Positions 20,969 through 32,528 of a stretch of DNA of 64,000 bases are shown here, piece by piece (position 1 is the first letter of the stretch; every line of letters starts with the position of its first letter). The notes beneath the pieces were generated by a model. The model was not told where the DNA came from. It worked only from the letters and a program-made list of their open reading frames with translations, and made no database searches. Position numbers and translations under genes: made by a program. Source of the DNA: Anastatus disparis (taxonomy: Eukaryota; Arthropoda; Insecta; Hymenoptera; Eupelmidae); the NCBI GenBank assembly GCA_017163975.1, contig JAFFSR010000347.1:496001-560000 (forward strand), in the 5' to 3' direction.

Positions 20969-22993
20969 ATGGATAAAAAACCCATTAATAAATCGTGTTT
21001 TGTGCCAAATTGTAATAGTACGACTATCAATACACCTGATAAATTATTTTTTCATGTGCCAAAAGATATAAAACGAAAGAAATTATGGTTTCAAATAACG
21101 CGTCGTGATTTTGAGTCAGTAAAAACAAACTTCTACTGTTGTCAAGATCATTTTGATGTGAGTTTTAAAATTAAATAGAAATATTATTATTATAATTCAA
21201 TTTGTTCAAATCAAATATATTATTCAAATTAATAAAATTATTTTAATTATCTCTTTTGGATAAACAAAATAAAATTTATTTAATTATGCCTACTATTTTT
21301 TCAAGATTAAAGAAGATATGGAAAATTATCTAAAATTTTCAATTTGTGGAGGTCTATTAAAACTTAAATCGAATGTTCTACCACATAAATTTGATTGTCA
21401 TCCTCAACGACCAAGTACTTCTTCTGAACTAAATCGAACAGCATATGTAAAAATTAATAGAAAAAGGAAAATAAAAGAAATTCTACACGAAGCAGCAAAA
21501 AATCTAGGTAATTTGTTATTTACTGCTTTACTGATAAATACTTTATTTAATTAATAATTTATTTATTTATAGATTCTCCCAGTGATACTCAAGATGAATT
21601 ACATATATCTGAAAGTCAAAATAGCCCTCAAACTTTGGTAAAAAGTGAAATGGAGTTTCAAGAAAATATTGCTCCAAATGCACAGTGTGAAGCTTTCGAA
21701 ACAGCAACTTCTGAAAAGACAACATTCGAACCTTGTGCTAGTACATCAGGTTTAAGTTCTGTTGATATTGCTCGTAAGTCATTATGTGAATTGAGAAGTA
21801 TTGGGTCACAAACAACTTCATCGTTAACAAAACCAAAGTTTAGAAGTAAAGCTATTACTTGTAAGCCTGCGGTAGAAGATTTCAGTTGTCAAACTTCAAC
21901 GAGCACTTGTAATATGGCTTCTTCACCAATAAAGATTAAATTTAAAAATAGAATAGATACTAATGAAACTATAGAAGTAAGTCCTACAAAATCTAAATAT
22001 TCAAATGTCTCATTCGTGTCCTCTGGAACAAGTACAAGCGATGACATGAAAAACAAACAAAGTAATGAAAGTGATTATCAAATATCAAGTGGAAACAGTG
22101 AAGAATTGAAAATTATAAATAATGAGATGAGAGTAAAAGTAATAAATGTTACAAACTATTTGATTGCTTCTAACACAAGATATTATCTTGGTATAAATAA
22201 AGAGTGGATTTGGATCTTAAATTTATTACACACTAATACTACAGTTGTACTGGATGATATAAAATTAACTCTTCTGAAGATTCGATTAAATGACACCTTT
22301 ATTCGCATAGGTCACCAATTTGCATTATCAAGTGCTCAAGCTGGTAGAATATTCAATAAAACTATTCAATTAATAGCACATCTATTGAAAACTCTTGTTT
22401 ATCCTCCGAGCAAATCTTCTGTTAAGAGTTTATTGCCTATACCTTTTCGAGGACATTTTCATGATGTTTATATAATTATAGATGCCTTTGAAATTGAAAT
22501 ACTAAAGCCTTCTCAATCTCTTCATCAAGCTTTGACATGGTCAGATTACAAAAAATGCAATACTTTGAAATATCTTATTGGAATTACACCTGATGGCATG
22601 ATAGCTTTTATATCTCAAGGGTACGGAGGAAGAATAAGTGACAATCTACTTTTTGAAATCAGTGGTATTTTGGATATTCTTCCTAATAACTGTGGTGTAT
22701 TAGCAGATAGAGGCTTTAAACAAATTGATGAATTGTTGAGTCTAAAGAATTGTAAATTAATTCGCCCTCCAAGCATTTCTACTTCAAAGAAGCCAACTAA
22801 AGAAGAAATTCTTATGACTAAGCGTATAGCTAGTTTAAGAATACATGTTGAAAGAGTTATCAGAAGAGTTAGAGAATATAAACTGCTGGAGCCGCACGCT
22901 GGTTTAGACTTTAATATTATTCCTCACATTGATAGTGTTGTAATAACTGTTTGTGCACTTATTAATTTACAAACACCTGTAATAAAAACATAA
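20969..22993 (+). CDS. THAP-domain DDE transposase of ISL2EU element, three exons
   Basis: The predicted joining is 20969-21157, 21306-21507 and 21573-22993, with GTGAGT and GTAATT donors and AG acceptors, all in phase. Exon 1 is a THAP DNA-binding zinc finger: CFVPNC near the start, a Pro, a Trp, then CCQDHF at the end. Exon 2 has the usual post-THAP NVLPHKF motif. Exon 3 starts with a Ser/Thr-rich linker and ends in a DDE_4/IS5-like nuclease. Candidate catalytic residues are Asp in IIIDAFEIEI (about 22480), Asp in LADRGFK (about 22710) and Glu in HVERVIRRVRE (about 22850). About 604 codons with no lesion. It should cut and paste the element. Confidence 0.8.
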
Positions 22994-23148
22994 TTTTTTT
23001 TCAAAAAAATGCATTTTTTATTTAATATAACACCAAGTTTTGAGTTCAAAATATCAGAATTTTTTTAAATTATTGAATATTTTTTTAATGATTTTTTTAA
23101 TATGCAATTTGACTATAAAAAAAATAAATAATATATATATATATATAT

Positions 23149-23204
23149 ATTAAAAAGGATTTTTAATTATTAATAAAGAATTTTATAACAATTTTTTGTT
23201 GTGT

Positions 23205-23266
<62 letters not shown>

Positions 23267-23323
23267 ACACAACAAAAAATTGTTATAAAAATTCTTTATT
23301 AATAATTAAAAATCCTTTTTAAT
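23149..23323. repeat. near-perfect palindrome between convergent ISL2EU genes
   Basis: Arms of about 65-85 bp, containing TTTTTAATTATTAATAAAG and ATTTTTTGTTGTGTACACAT and their complements, meet at an (AT)n centre around 23213-23260. It lies between the 3' ends of the transposase and nuclease genes. It could be a shared 3'-end region, a small MITE with an AT target, or a replication-slippage product. Confidence 0.85.
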
Positions 23324-23382
23324 AAATAAATAAATAAATAATAATAAATAACATATAAATAACTATTATATAATACATAAAT

Positions 23383-24905
23383 CTATTTTACAGTTTTAAG
23401 CAATTTTGGATAAAGACATTCATTCCAAAAGTTCACAGCATTTATAAGTATTGGTTGTAGGAATTCATCATCAAATTTAAGTTCGATAAGTGTTACTTCC
23501 TGATTCTGTTCGAAATTTGGATCAGCTACAGCAAAATAACCTTTATATTTATTAGCAGCAAACATTTGAAGCATTACTTGCGCTTTATATTTCTCATTAA
23601 CTTTGTCATCTATCACATAATTTCTAATAGTTTCTATCTTAGATGGGCATTTTACTTCTACAACAAAATCTTCACCTACACCATCAGGAGATGCTCCTAG
23701 CATTGGATACGATGATATTAAAATAAAACCACTTTTATTGATTTTTTTGTTCAATTTTTTTTCTATAACAGTAATAACTGCATCTTCTAAACTTCTTCCT
23801 CTTTCCATATATGCATTATCAAACTTCTTAGATGCTCCTAAAAGTTGATTTATTAAGCTTCCATCTGCTGTTGAACACTTGGAGGCTTCATACACTTTTG
23901 ATGCAGTTATCCGTCCATACCTCGGTTCAAACCACAATAAACTGTTGCTTTGATCTCTTGTTTTTTGTTCAGCTTGTTGACAGAGTTCACTGGATAAAAT
24001 CTTTTTTGCTAACGCCATGAAATCTGCTACTGACATCTTATCTTCACAAACTAAGTTACGTATAATATTATGCATTGATAAATTATACACTTTGCGTTCA
24101 TGCAGTTCATAATTATGTCTTGACAACTGGCTGTCTAACTGCTTTGCCTTTGCTTCTCCCATTACATTTTCTAAAAAATTGGAGTTGTCTGGTAAATTAT
24201 TTTTATCAACTTTAGAAGAAAGGGGAATCATCTCTGATGCAACAATATATTTTAATGTTGTTCCAACTTTTAAAAGTGATGACTTTTTCCAATAACATTC
24301 AGTTTCTGTTGGAGAGATTTCTTCTGTTCTCCGATGAACCCACATCATAAATGCTATTGCATGTTTGCATCCACCTACGAATAATAGAACTTTAAATATA
24401 ATTTTTGTTATGTGCAGATTATATTTGCATTACATAACTACATTTAATAAATTATTACCTGCAGAAGCTGCACAATCATTGCACGATAAATCTATAATTT
24501 TTTCTTCTCTCTCATCCACTCTCATACTAACTCCATAATCCTTTTGTCGTACACGATGTTCAGGACACACATCTGCTTTCACTGTGCAAATCGAATCAGC
24601 TCTTTTTAGACAAACATAACCTATAGCCGAATCACCATAAGACTCTCGAGAATTACTAAAACATTTAAATAATCAAAATTCTAAATTATAGAATTTTCAA
24701 TTCACAATTAAAAAAATTCAATCACTATTTTAATAACTCAACTTTGTTTAGTTTATACTCACATGGATAGCTTTACATTTCGGCTTTCTGCTGTGTTGAA
24801 GCGCGTATCACTGGTTAAAAACTCATATACCATAAAACTATTTACTTTTGGAAGATTTCTCGCATCTGCTTTAAGGTATCCTTCTTCTAACTTTTTAAGG
24901 GGCAT
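23383..24905 (-). CDS. SWIM zinc finger + YqaJ-type nuclease of ISL2EU element, three exons
   Basis: On the minus strand, exons 24905-24763, 24655-24459 and 24374-23383 join in phase through GTGAGT and GTAATA donors and TAG acceptors. Across the second junction lies a SWIM-like zinc motif: CxxC from exon 2, then CKHAIAFMMWVHRR in exon 3. Further on is a YqaJ/lambda-exonuclease-like PD-(D/E)XK core: GRITASK (about 23915), RGRSLEDAV (about 23790), GASPDG...VEVKCPS (about 23660-23700) and a Gln in KAQVMLQM. The gene ends TAA at 23383. ISL2EU elements are known for a second ORF with a YqaJ nuclease. Its role in transposition is unproven; end processing or recombination is inferred. No lesions were seen. 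Confidence 0.8.
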
Positions 24906-25211
24906 AATTATTGTTAATATTTAAATGAATTATTTATAATAATGACGATGAATCGTGTTGTCAACAATATTACTGTACTAAAGTATACGTAGCAGCTGAC
25001 TGCTAAACAATCATGACGTCATGCTCGATGAACCAATGAAAATCGTTCCAAAAATGATATGAAATAATTCAAATTTTGCAAATTTTAAACGATGTTCAAT
25101 AAATAATAACGTACATAAAAATTCTAATTTTGTGTTAATATGTTTTCTTTTTTCATATTCTTGCACATAAAGCAATCATATAATAAATTTATTTTTTATG
25201 CAAATACCCTA

Positions 25212-27805
25212 TTGAAATATCAGATAACAAAAGCACAGAAACCACTGAAGAAGATATAACAATTCGAGATTTCCTTCCAGGTGCAAATTTGCTGGACTAT
25301 ATCGAAATAAATCAGGTGAATCAACCAATAGAAACTTATGTAAATTACTCTGATATAGAACCATGCATCAACAGAACTATCTTAGACATAAATACTGTCA
25401 CTGAATTCTACGTCAAGCCATATAAAAAGGATAATCGAAGTTCAAAACATAAAAATTATGAGCGAGTATACAACGCTAACGTCAAAAACAGAACAGAATG
25501 TATATTAAACGACATACCTAAAAACCATATAGCAGAAGAAAACGAAGCAAGGCTGCAGAAGCTTATTGAAAAAACTGCTGATGTTTTTCATTTGAAAGGA
25601 GAACCCCTTTCTGCCACTAACATAATCGAATATAAAATCGAAACCTACGACGAAGAACCAGTGAACGTAAGACAGTATCCAATACCTCAAAAATTGCAAG
25701 AAGTTGTTTACGAGCGAATAAGTAAATTGTTAAAATCAGATATAGTCGAAAGAAGTGAATCGCCATTTAACAGCCCTCTCTGGGTTGTCAAAAAGAAAGA
25801 CGATATTGAAGGGAAGCCACAGTGGAGAGTTGTAGTCGATTTCCGAAAATTAAATGAAAAGATCAAGCCATATCCACATTCAATCCCGTATATTACACAT
25901 TTAGTCGAGCAGCTCGGCGGGGCTCGCTATTTTATCGTCGTGGATATGTATTCAGGTTTCCATCAGGTAATGGTAAGAGAAGAAGACCAAGAGAAAACAG
26001 CCTTTTCTACTCCTTATGGTCACTTTCACTTCAAAAGAATGCCTTTCGGAATTCGAACAGCGGCAAGTACTTTTCAAGAATTAACCAATAAAATATTAGG
26101 ACATAAACCGTTAGATCTAAGCTCGAAAGGAAAAGGAAAGCTAGGATATATTGATGACGTCATACTGTTTGCGGAAAATCTAAACGATCTAGACGAATTA
26201 TTTCTGGAATTTACAGAGACTTTAAGGAAATCTAACCTAAAGTTAAATCCCTTAAAATGCCAATTTTACGAAACATCAGTGACATTTCTTGGTTACGAAA
26301 TTAGTCATAAAGGCATGAGACCAGACCCAAATAAGACCCAAGCTGTCGAAAAATTCCCTCGTCCACGAAATGTCAAGGGAATACGCCAATTTCTTGGTCT
26401 GTGCGGATATTATCGACGTTTCATCCCAAATTTTGCAACGATCGCAAAGCCATTGACAAACCTTTTAAAGAAAGCAGTAGCTTTCAATTGGACAGATGAA
26501 CAGGAAATAGCTTTTGAGACGCTCAAAAACTGCCTTATTAATGAACCAATTTTGCAACATCCAAACTTCGAAGAGGAATTCTTTGTAACAACAGACGCCT
26601 CAGACTACGCAGTCGGTGGTGTCCTATCGCAAAGGAAGGAAAATTCAGATTTACCTGTAGCTTACGCAAGCCGATTGCTTACAAAAACCGAGATGAATTA
26701 TAGCACTATCAAAAAGGAACTACTCGCAATGCGGTTTTGCGGTGACCAATTCGACTATTGTCTGATTGGCCGACATTTCACCTTTATAGCTGACCACCAA
26801 CCTCTCGTTTGGTTGCACAAAATAAAGGACTGTACTTCTAAATTAAAAAAATGGTATTTTGAATTAAGAGACAAAGTTGACTTTACAATCAGATATCTTC
26901 CAGGAAAAATTAATTTCGTGGCCGACGCGCTATCACGTAACCCTCCGGATAACGAAGTGCAAAATATTCGCGAATCGGAAACTAAAGAAATCGTTAAGAT
27001 AACTTCCGAGGAAAATACATGTAAACCGGTCTATGAAATAAACACTTTAGAGTCAATCGCAACCGAAACACTGTTCAAAAAGAATGACTTCCTAGCAGTA
27101 AAAAACAGTAAGGATAGTTTTTATTTGTGCCAAAGCAGACAGTACATTAAATCAAATAATAAAGTAATATCTATACGATGGTTAACGCGCCAAGACGGAG
27201 ACGAACATATATATTCTTTTGACTATGACGACGAGATACCCTTCGACAGCATACTAGCAAGCGTAAAATTAACTAAAATCGAGCAAGACAGATATCAACT
27301 GCCAGCCGACGAACTGTCACGGACGCTAGACATCCTTAAGGAATCTTTAGAAGCCACAGCAAATAAACCACCCGGAGACGCTCACGTGACTGACGATGCT
27401 ATGAATGAAAATACAAATATTTCTGAAGATCATCAATCGCTCAGGGACGAATTACATTCAAATCCGTCCCGGGCGAATGAAGCTCCTCTATCTGTTAAGT
27501 ATGAGATAGGTCGAGACGAATCAAATCGACCTCGACCATCACGAAATATAATCGAAACGAGAGATAACTTTCTCATGGCAAAAGACAATCTGACCTATTT
27601 CATAACACAAAAAAATCAACCCCTCGACTCAGGAGCACTTTTTCTGCAACAAGAACGAAGACTTCCGCCCCTGCAAGATATTGTCCTTGCAAGAGCAAAA
27701 GTCATTGAAAATGACAAAAAGATTCTGATAGCTTTGCCAATTAAAGAAAATCTGCATATACAAACAAATAGAGAAATTTTCAAGGATGCTATTTTTCACT
27801 GCTAG
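25212..27805 (+). pseudogene. Pol of Gypsy/env element: reverse transcriptase, RNase H and long linker
   Basis: The frame is open from the ISL2EU junction to TAG at 27803-27805. RT blocks seen: SPLWVVKKKD, WRVVVDFRKLNEK, FIVVDMYSGFHQV, FKRMPFGI and the catalytic YIDD at 26148-26159. RNase H follows with TTDASDYAVGG (about 26590), the Glu in TIKKELLAMRF and ADHQPLVWL. From about 26950 to 27800 a 290-codon linker precedes the integrase zinc domain. It includes an IRWLTRQDG...YSFDYDD segment and a GRLP/VLARAKV-type block. A frameshift follows at about 27805-27835. The RT-RNase H part itself is intact. Confidence 0.88.
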
Positions 27806-27829
27806 ACGTATGCCAAACAACGTCTCTGG

Positions 27830-29055
27830 TATCCTTGAGAATTTTAGAAACAGAACAGATAGACGATATCACGCGGAGTGAAATTGTCGATCTGTTGAAA
27901 GATATATTTTCAGATTCTCAAACTAAGATAATAATCTGTAAAAACTTGATACAAATACCAGAAGTAGATCTGCGTGAACAAATTATACGCGAAATTCACG
28001 AATCACCAATAAACGGCCATAAAGGTATAACAAAGACATATAACCGAGTTAGACAACACTATTTTTGGCCAAATATGAAAGCGGGAATCCAAAATTTTGT
28101 CAACGCGTGTCGCACTTGTCAACTAAATAAACTAGTTAGAAATAAGGTTAGGCAACCTATGGTGTTAACAGATATTGTTAACAGATAGTGTTAACAAAAG
28201 ATTTCGTTAGATATCGTAGGTCCATTGGATAGGACCAGAAATGGGAACATGTACATTTTGACGATGTAAGATTTGCTAGCAAAATTTTGTATAGCTGTCC
28301 CTTTACATTCCACTACGTCAACGGCAATTGCCGATGCTTTTCTAAAACGATTTGTTTTTATTCATGGGTCACCAAGGATAGTCCTGACGGATCAAGGTGC
28401 AAATTTTATCAGTTCATTAATGAAAAACGTCGCGAAAATGTGTAAAATTAAAACATGTACTACCACCGCATTTCACCCTCAATCCAATGGATCTATTGAG
28501 CGAATGCATCACTCGTTAAAGGAATGGTTAATGAACTATGTATCAAATATACGACAATGGGACGAATGGTGTGAATGTGCGACATTTTCCTACAATACCA
28601 GCGTTCATGAAGGGACGAAGCTCACCCCATACGAATGCGTATATGGGAAGATAGCTCGCGTTCCATCAGCGAGGGCAATATTGGGGGAAAATACTACCGA
28701 TACTTATTATGACTATTTGACTAGACTAAGATCAAAATTGTTAGAAATACACGAATTAGCTAAAGAAAATCTGAATAACGCAAAAAGACGTTCTAAGGAA
28801 TATTACGATAAGAAGTTAAACCCGTGTAATTTTAAGGTTAATGATCACGTAATGCTATTAATAGAACCTAGAAAAGGAAAATTTCAACCGCAGTATACCG
28901 GGCCACATAGAATTCTCGAAATATTAGAAAATGGTAGAAATATTAAAATTTCTTTTAAAAACACTACAAAAATTGTACACCCAAATAAATTGCGCTTAAC
29001 GAAATTAAGATCTGAAAGCTCAATCGATAATGATCAGAACTCTACATTTGACTGA
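27830..29055 (+). pseudogene. Integrase of the Gypsy/env element, with in-frame stops
   Basis: The frame differs from RT by one base. An HHCC zinc domain is visible (HESPINGHKG...CRTCQLNK, about 27990-28125). The catalytic Asp lies in SLDIVGP (about 28205), the second in LTDQGANF (about 28390), and the Glu in GSIERMH (about 28495). TAG and TAA codons at about 28186-28194 sit in a small duplication of GTTAACAGATA units. A TAA near 28267 replaces a probable Gln. The C-terminal GPHRILEIL and HPNKLRL motif completes the integrase. All pieces from 27835 on share one frame. Confidence 0.85.
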
Positions 29056-29378
29056 AGATTTCTTAAAGTGAATACACATAACGATAATTAACGTAAATAT
29101 GCGTATTATTTATTTTTCTTATCATTAGATTTCTTTGCTTTGAGATACGTATGCATATCCAAATTTTTCTTTTCTTTGGATGTAATAACGAATAAAGAAA
29201 CTTAAGCAAGTCGGTGAATTCACTTTACCTAATCACGCATCTTTAAAATTTATCTTAGTAATTGGGTACAAATGCTTATAACCTCAATCAACTGTAACTA
29301 TGCAACATAATAACCATACCTGTATCAGCATAATGAGTCTACGAATAATCTTAAGTTATTTTTCTTTGTTATAGGAGG

Positions 29379-31349
29379 ATGAACTGCAAATTAATGTTTT
29401 TTTTGTACACTTGTATTCGAGTCGCCGTCACTTTTACGACATATGAATGCGGATCTGCCACCCCCAACATAACAACTATAGCACTTACAGAAGTCGGAGA
29501 CTGCGTGCTATCCGACGCAGAACCTGCTGAAGAAAAAATATACCTCTAGCTGCTACAACATACTCAATATTTCAAGGTCCGAGCTTACCAATGTAGAATA
29601 AAGGTAGAGCAGGAAATTACGTATTGTGGTATGCATTCGCACAACTCAAAAGTAAAAGGAGGCTTTACCACATTCATGGAGTTGGCAACGAGAGAAGCAT
29701 GCGGAGATCTCGTTAGGTATGGCCAATATAAATATGGACGCTCCGTCATAAATAATCTATTGGTGAACGCGACCAATAGAAGAACTGTCACAGTCACCGG
29801 AAGATTGGATGCAAACGGATATTGTGAGGGTACAACTTACAATGATAATGGATATGAATACGAAAAAGTAGTCGCAACTGCGAAGCTAGAGATCAAAGCA
29901 ACAGACTACGAGGTCACCGTAGATAAGAAAAAGAATATGGTGATCCTAAGCACCGAAACTCGATGCAGCTACACCAGTGGTAGATGCATTGATGAGGAAG
30001 AAAGCTGCATTTTCTGGACCCCAGTAATGGGATCCACATGTAAGTTCGATGAATTCACCATCCTATATGAAGGTAAAGGGACACGTATGGTTGATAACAA
30101 TTCGAACGCTCCTGTTATCTACTTTGGTAATTCAACTGGGAAGATAAATTTTGGTCTAACCAAAACTGGAGAAGAAATGCTATGCGGATATAAATTAATT
30201 AAAACGGATCAAACAGAACTATTCATTTTGGAAACCACAAGAGGCAAATCATTCACCACCCGAAAAAGCTTGGAGGTACCAGATATCATCCTTACTACAT
30301 ATTTTAACGCAAAAATAATGAATCTCGGAAGACATCTCGATAAACAACTAGGATCACTATATCGTGACATAGTCCTGCACCGATGTATATTGGAAAAGCA
30401 AATCATAGAAAATGCTCTACCTCTGGCGTTCTCAAACCCAGACCTTTTTGCCATGAAAGTCATGAAGAAGCAAGGTTATTTAGCCATAGCAGCTGGAGAA
30501 GTCGCCCACATCATTCAATGTGTACCACGATCCTGCAAAATAAGAAAAACGGAACAATGCTACTACGAAGTACCAGTGACTTGCGATGACGAAGCGTACT
30601 TCGCCAAACCTATCAGCAAGGTGCTAGCACAAATAGGAACGGTTAGAGATTGCAACACACTTATAGCAAGTATCTTCAAAATCAGCGAGGAATGGTTTAA
30701 GATTCTTCTTACAGCAACGGAGGTAAACCTACCGCAAACCCTAAAACCATTTGTCCAACCGACCTGGAAACACGCCAGCATCTCAGAAGTCTTGGAAAAT
30801 GGAATATACACACCAGAAGACCTGCAAAATCTACGCGAACATTCGATCTTTCCAGCCGAAAAGCCTGCGATGCTAGAAGCAATAGCGAGACGGCTTAACG
30901 ACAGAGAAGCAAGGACGCGCTCTGTAAAGTTTAACAGCCTGTTGACGCCAGAAGAAATGGAAACAATGATGGAATCCACACTTAACAAAATGTGGAACGG
31001 GTTTCAAAAATTTGGCCAAATCTTGGCAGGAATATTAATGATTATCCTGTTATGCCAAGTAATCAAACTAATCTTCGACACCTATAATCCGCGGATACAC
31101 TCTATACACGGTACATGAAGACTCCTGGAAGCCATTTTCGGCTCGATAACACATTTGCTTACGAGCCTGGCTAAGCCCGAACGTACAGAGGAGGATAAAA
31201 CATCAGAACACGGAACAGCCACCGGGTCAACGGAATCATTGAATCCGCCAAGAAGAGGACTCAGCAGATCTAACTCTATGCCACCATCAAGAAAAACCAT
31301 CCGAGACATCGAGCTCAAACTGTTGGGAACCCCAAAGCAAAACAATTAA
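29379..31349 (+). pseudogene. Env glycoprotein of the Gypsy element, probably chuvirus-glycoprotein-like, two stops
   Basis: ATG at 29379 follows a T-rich tract ending TATAG (29374), a likely splice acceptor for an env mRNA. A hydrophobic start (FFLYTCI) is compatible with a signal peptide. The ectodomain is Cys-rich with a few N-glycosylation sites. A single hydrophobic anchor near the end (ILAGILMIILLCQVI, about 31015-31060) precedes a tail. In-frame stops occur at 29547-29549 and 31116-31118; the frame continues past both to 31349. It lacks the furin-site/fusion-peptide arrangement of classical errantivirus Env. Its pattern reminds me of glycoproteins of chuvirus-like negative-strand viruses captured by insect retroelements; this is from memory and unverified. 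Confidence 0.6.
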
Positions 31350-31379
31350 AATCTTATTGCTTTGTTTTCACGGTGGGGG

Positions 31380-32528
31380 TGTTACATCCGCATAATCACG
31401 GATGTACGAAAGATCATTTTTATTTTTATTTTTTTTTAACCTTTTGTTATACATATAAATGTGCGTACGTATATATAATTATATATACGCATATACATTA
31501 TGCATGCATATAAACATGCAATATTTGCAGTTCATTCTCCCGATAACATATATTTTTTTAACATGTATTAATAAAAATAGAATAAAATAAATTTTATATT
31601 GGATAGTTAGTAATGAAGAATATGCTGTATTAAAAAAATAAATTTAATTTCTTGTAATAGTCTTAAGAGAAAAGCAGTAAGTTCGCGCGCCGTATACGCT
31701 ACCTCAGCATTTTTAGGCGTGATAAGAAGATATCTTCTGTCACCGAATGTGAGATTTTAAAGAGTTTCTCACGGCCGAACTGACCAATGGGATTCTTTTA
31801 AATTTTGACAAACTTGCATTTTATTTCTAGATTTGTACCTTTCTTGCAGAGAAAAATAATTTTAATAAGTCAGTCCGCAGTTAGACCTCGCAAGGGTGAC
31901 ACCTTTTTCGACTTGCACATAAATCAAGTGTAAAATCGTAGCAATAAAAACTTGTAACTCACGCTTTATTTCCTTCTTAAATTTAATTACAAGCGAAATA
32001 ACTTAATTTAGTCGCGCGCTTATTTTAACAAGTCAGTCCAATAAAAACGTGATTTTTATACAACTTACTGCTAGGGGAAAAAGTGTGTTAATACAAAGAA
32101 TATTTCCTATTTTATTTTCAAATAAAAATAAATAAAAATACTAACGAGGTTTCTTCCGATGTATTATTGTAAATCTGCGCGGTTCATTTATCAATAGCTT
32201 GTATAACATTTGTAATAAAATTAAATAAATATCATTTACAAAAACATACAAAAATAATCTCTGCGAACATAAGTGCCATTAATCCAGTTCTTAAATAATT
32301 AACAAACGGGCAACCAGAGAGGAGCACTGCGCTCTTCAGTGTAAAGTTTATTAAGTAGATAAACTCCTTTACTTTCGACCACGCAGCCACCAGTTAAGAC
32401 AAGGTAAGCGATTAAGCTCCTCTATTCCGCAGTCTTTTCAAAATAAAAAATATTTACCAATATCAATAAGAAATGTCCCAAACAAACACATGTCCGAGTA
32501 AACCTATTCAAGGTGACCGGACATAACA
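31380..32528 (+). repeat. 3' LTR of the Gypsy/env element, with polypurine tract just upstream
   Basis: Starts TGTTACATCC right after GGTGGGGG (31372-31379), a plausible polypurine tract, and ends CATAACA before the duplicated CTGG. The bases flanking the two LTRs identify the insertion as a single event. Confidence 0.92.

Larger units (their letters stand above)
20706..25209. mobile_element. ISL2EU-type DNA transposon (4.5 kb), apparently complete
   Basis: Terminal inverted repeats GGGTCTTTGCAT on the left and GGGTATTTGCAT (inverted) on the right continue into A/T tracts. TA flanks both ends (20704-20705, 25210-25211). It encodes two convergent spliced genes, a THAP-domain DDE transposase and a YqaJ-type nuclease, which is the combination I know for the ISL2EU branch of the PIF/Harbinger-related elements. 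It sits inside pol of the Gypsy element, so it is younger than that insertion. Both genes show no stop or frameshift under the splicing given. Confidence 0.8.
15881..32528 (+). mobile_element. Gypsy/errantivirus-like LTR retrotransposon with env, split by an ISL2EU transposon
   Basis: Bounded by two LTRs of about 1.15 kb with TG...CA ends and a 4-bp target duplication CTGG (15877-15880, 32529-32532). The order 5' LTR, PBS, leader repeats, gag, protease remnant, RT, RNase H, integrase, env, polypurine tract, 3' LTR is that of Gypsy elements with env. By my eye count the LTRs differ at about 28 bases plus one indel, roughly 2.5 percent. That suggests a moderately old insertion. Gag, pol and env carry frameshifts, stops and one internal deletion, so this copy is defective. 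Confidence 0.9.
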
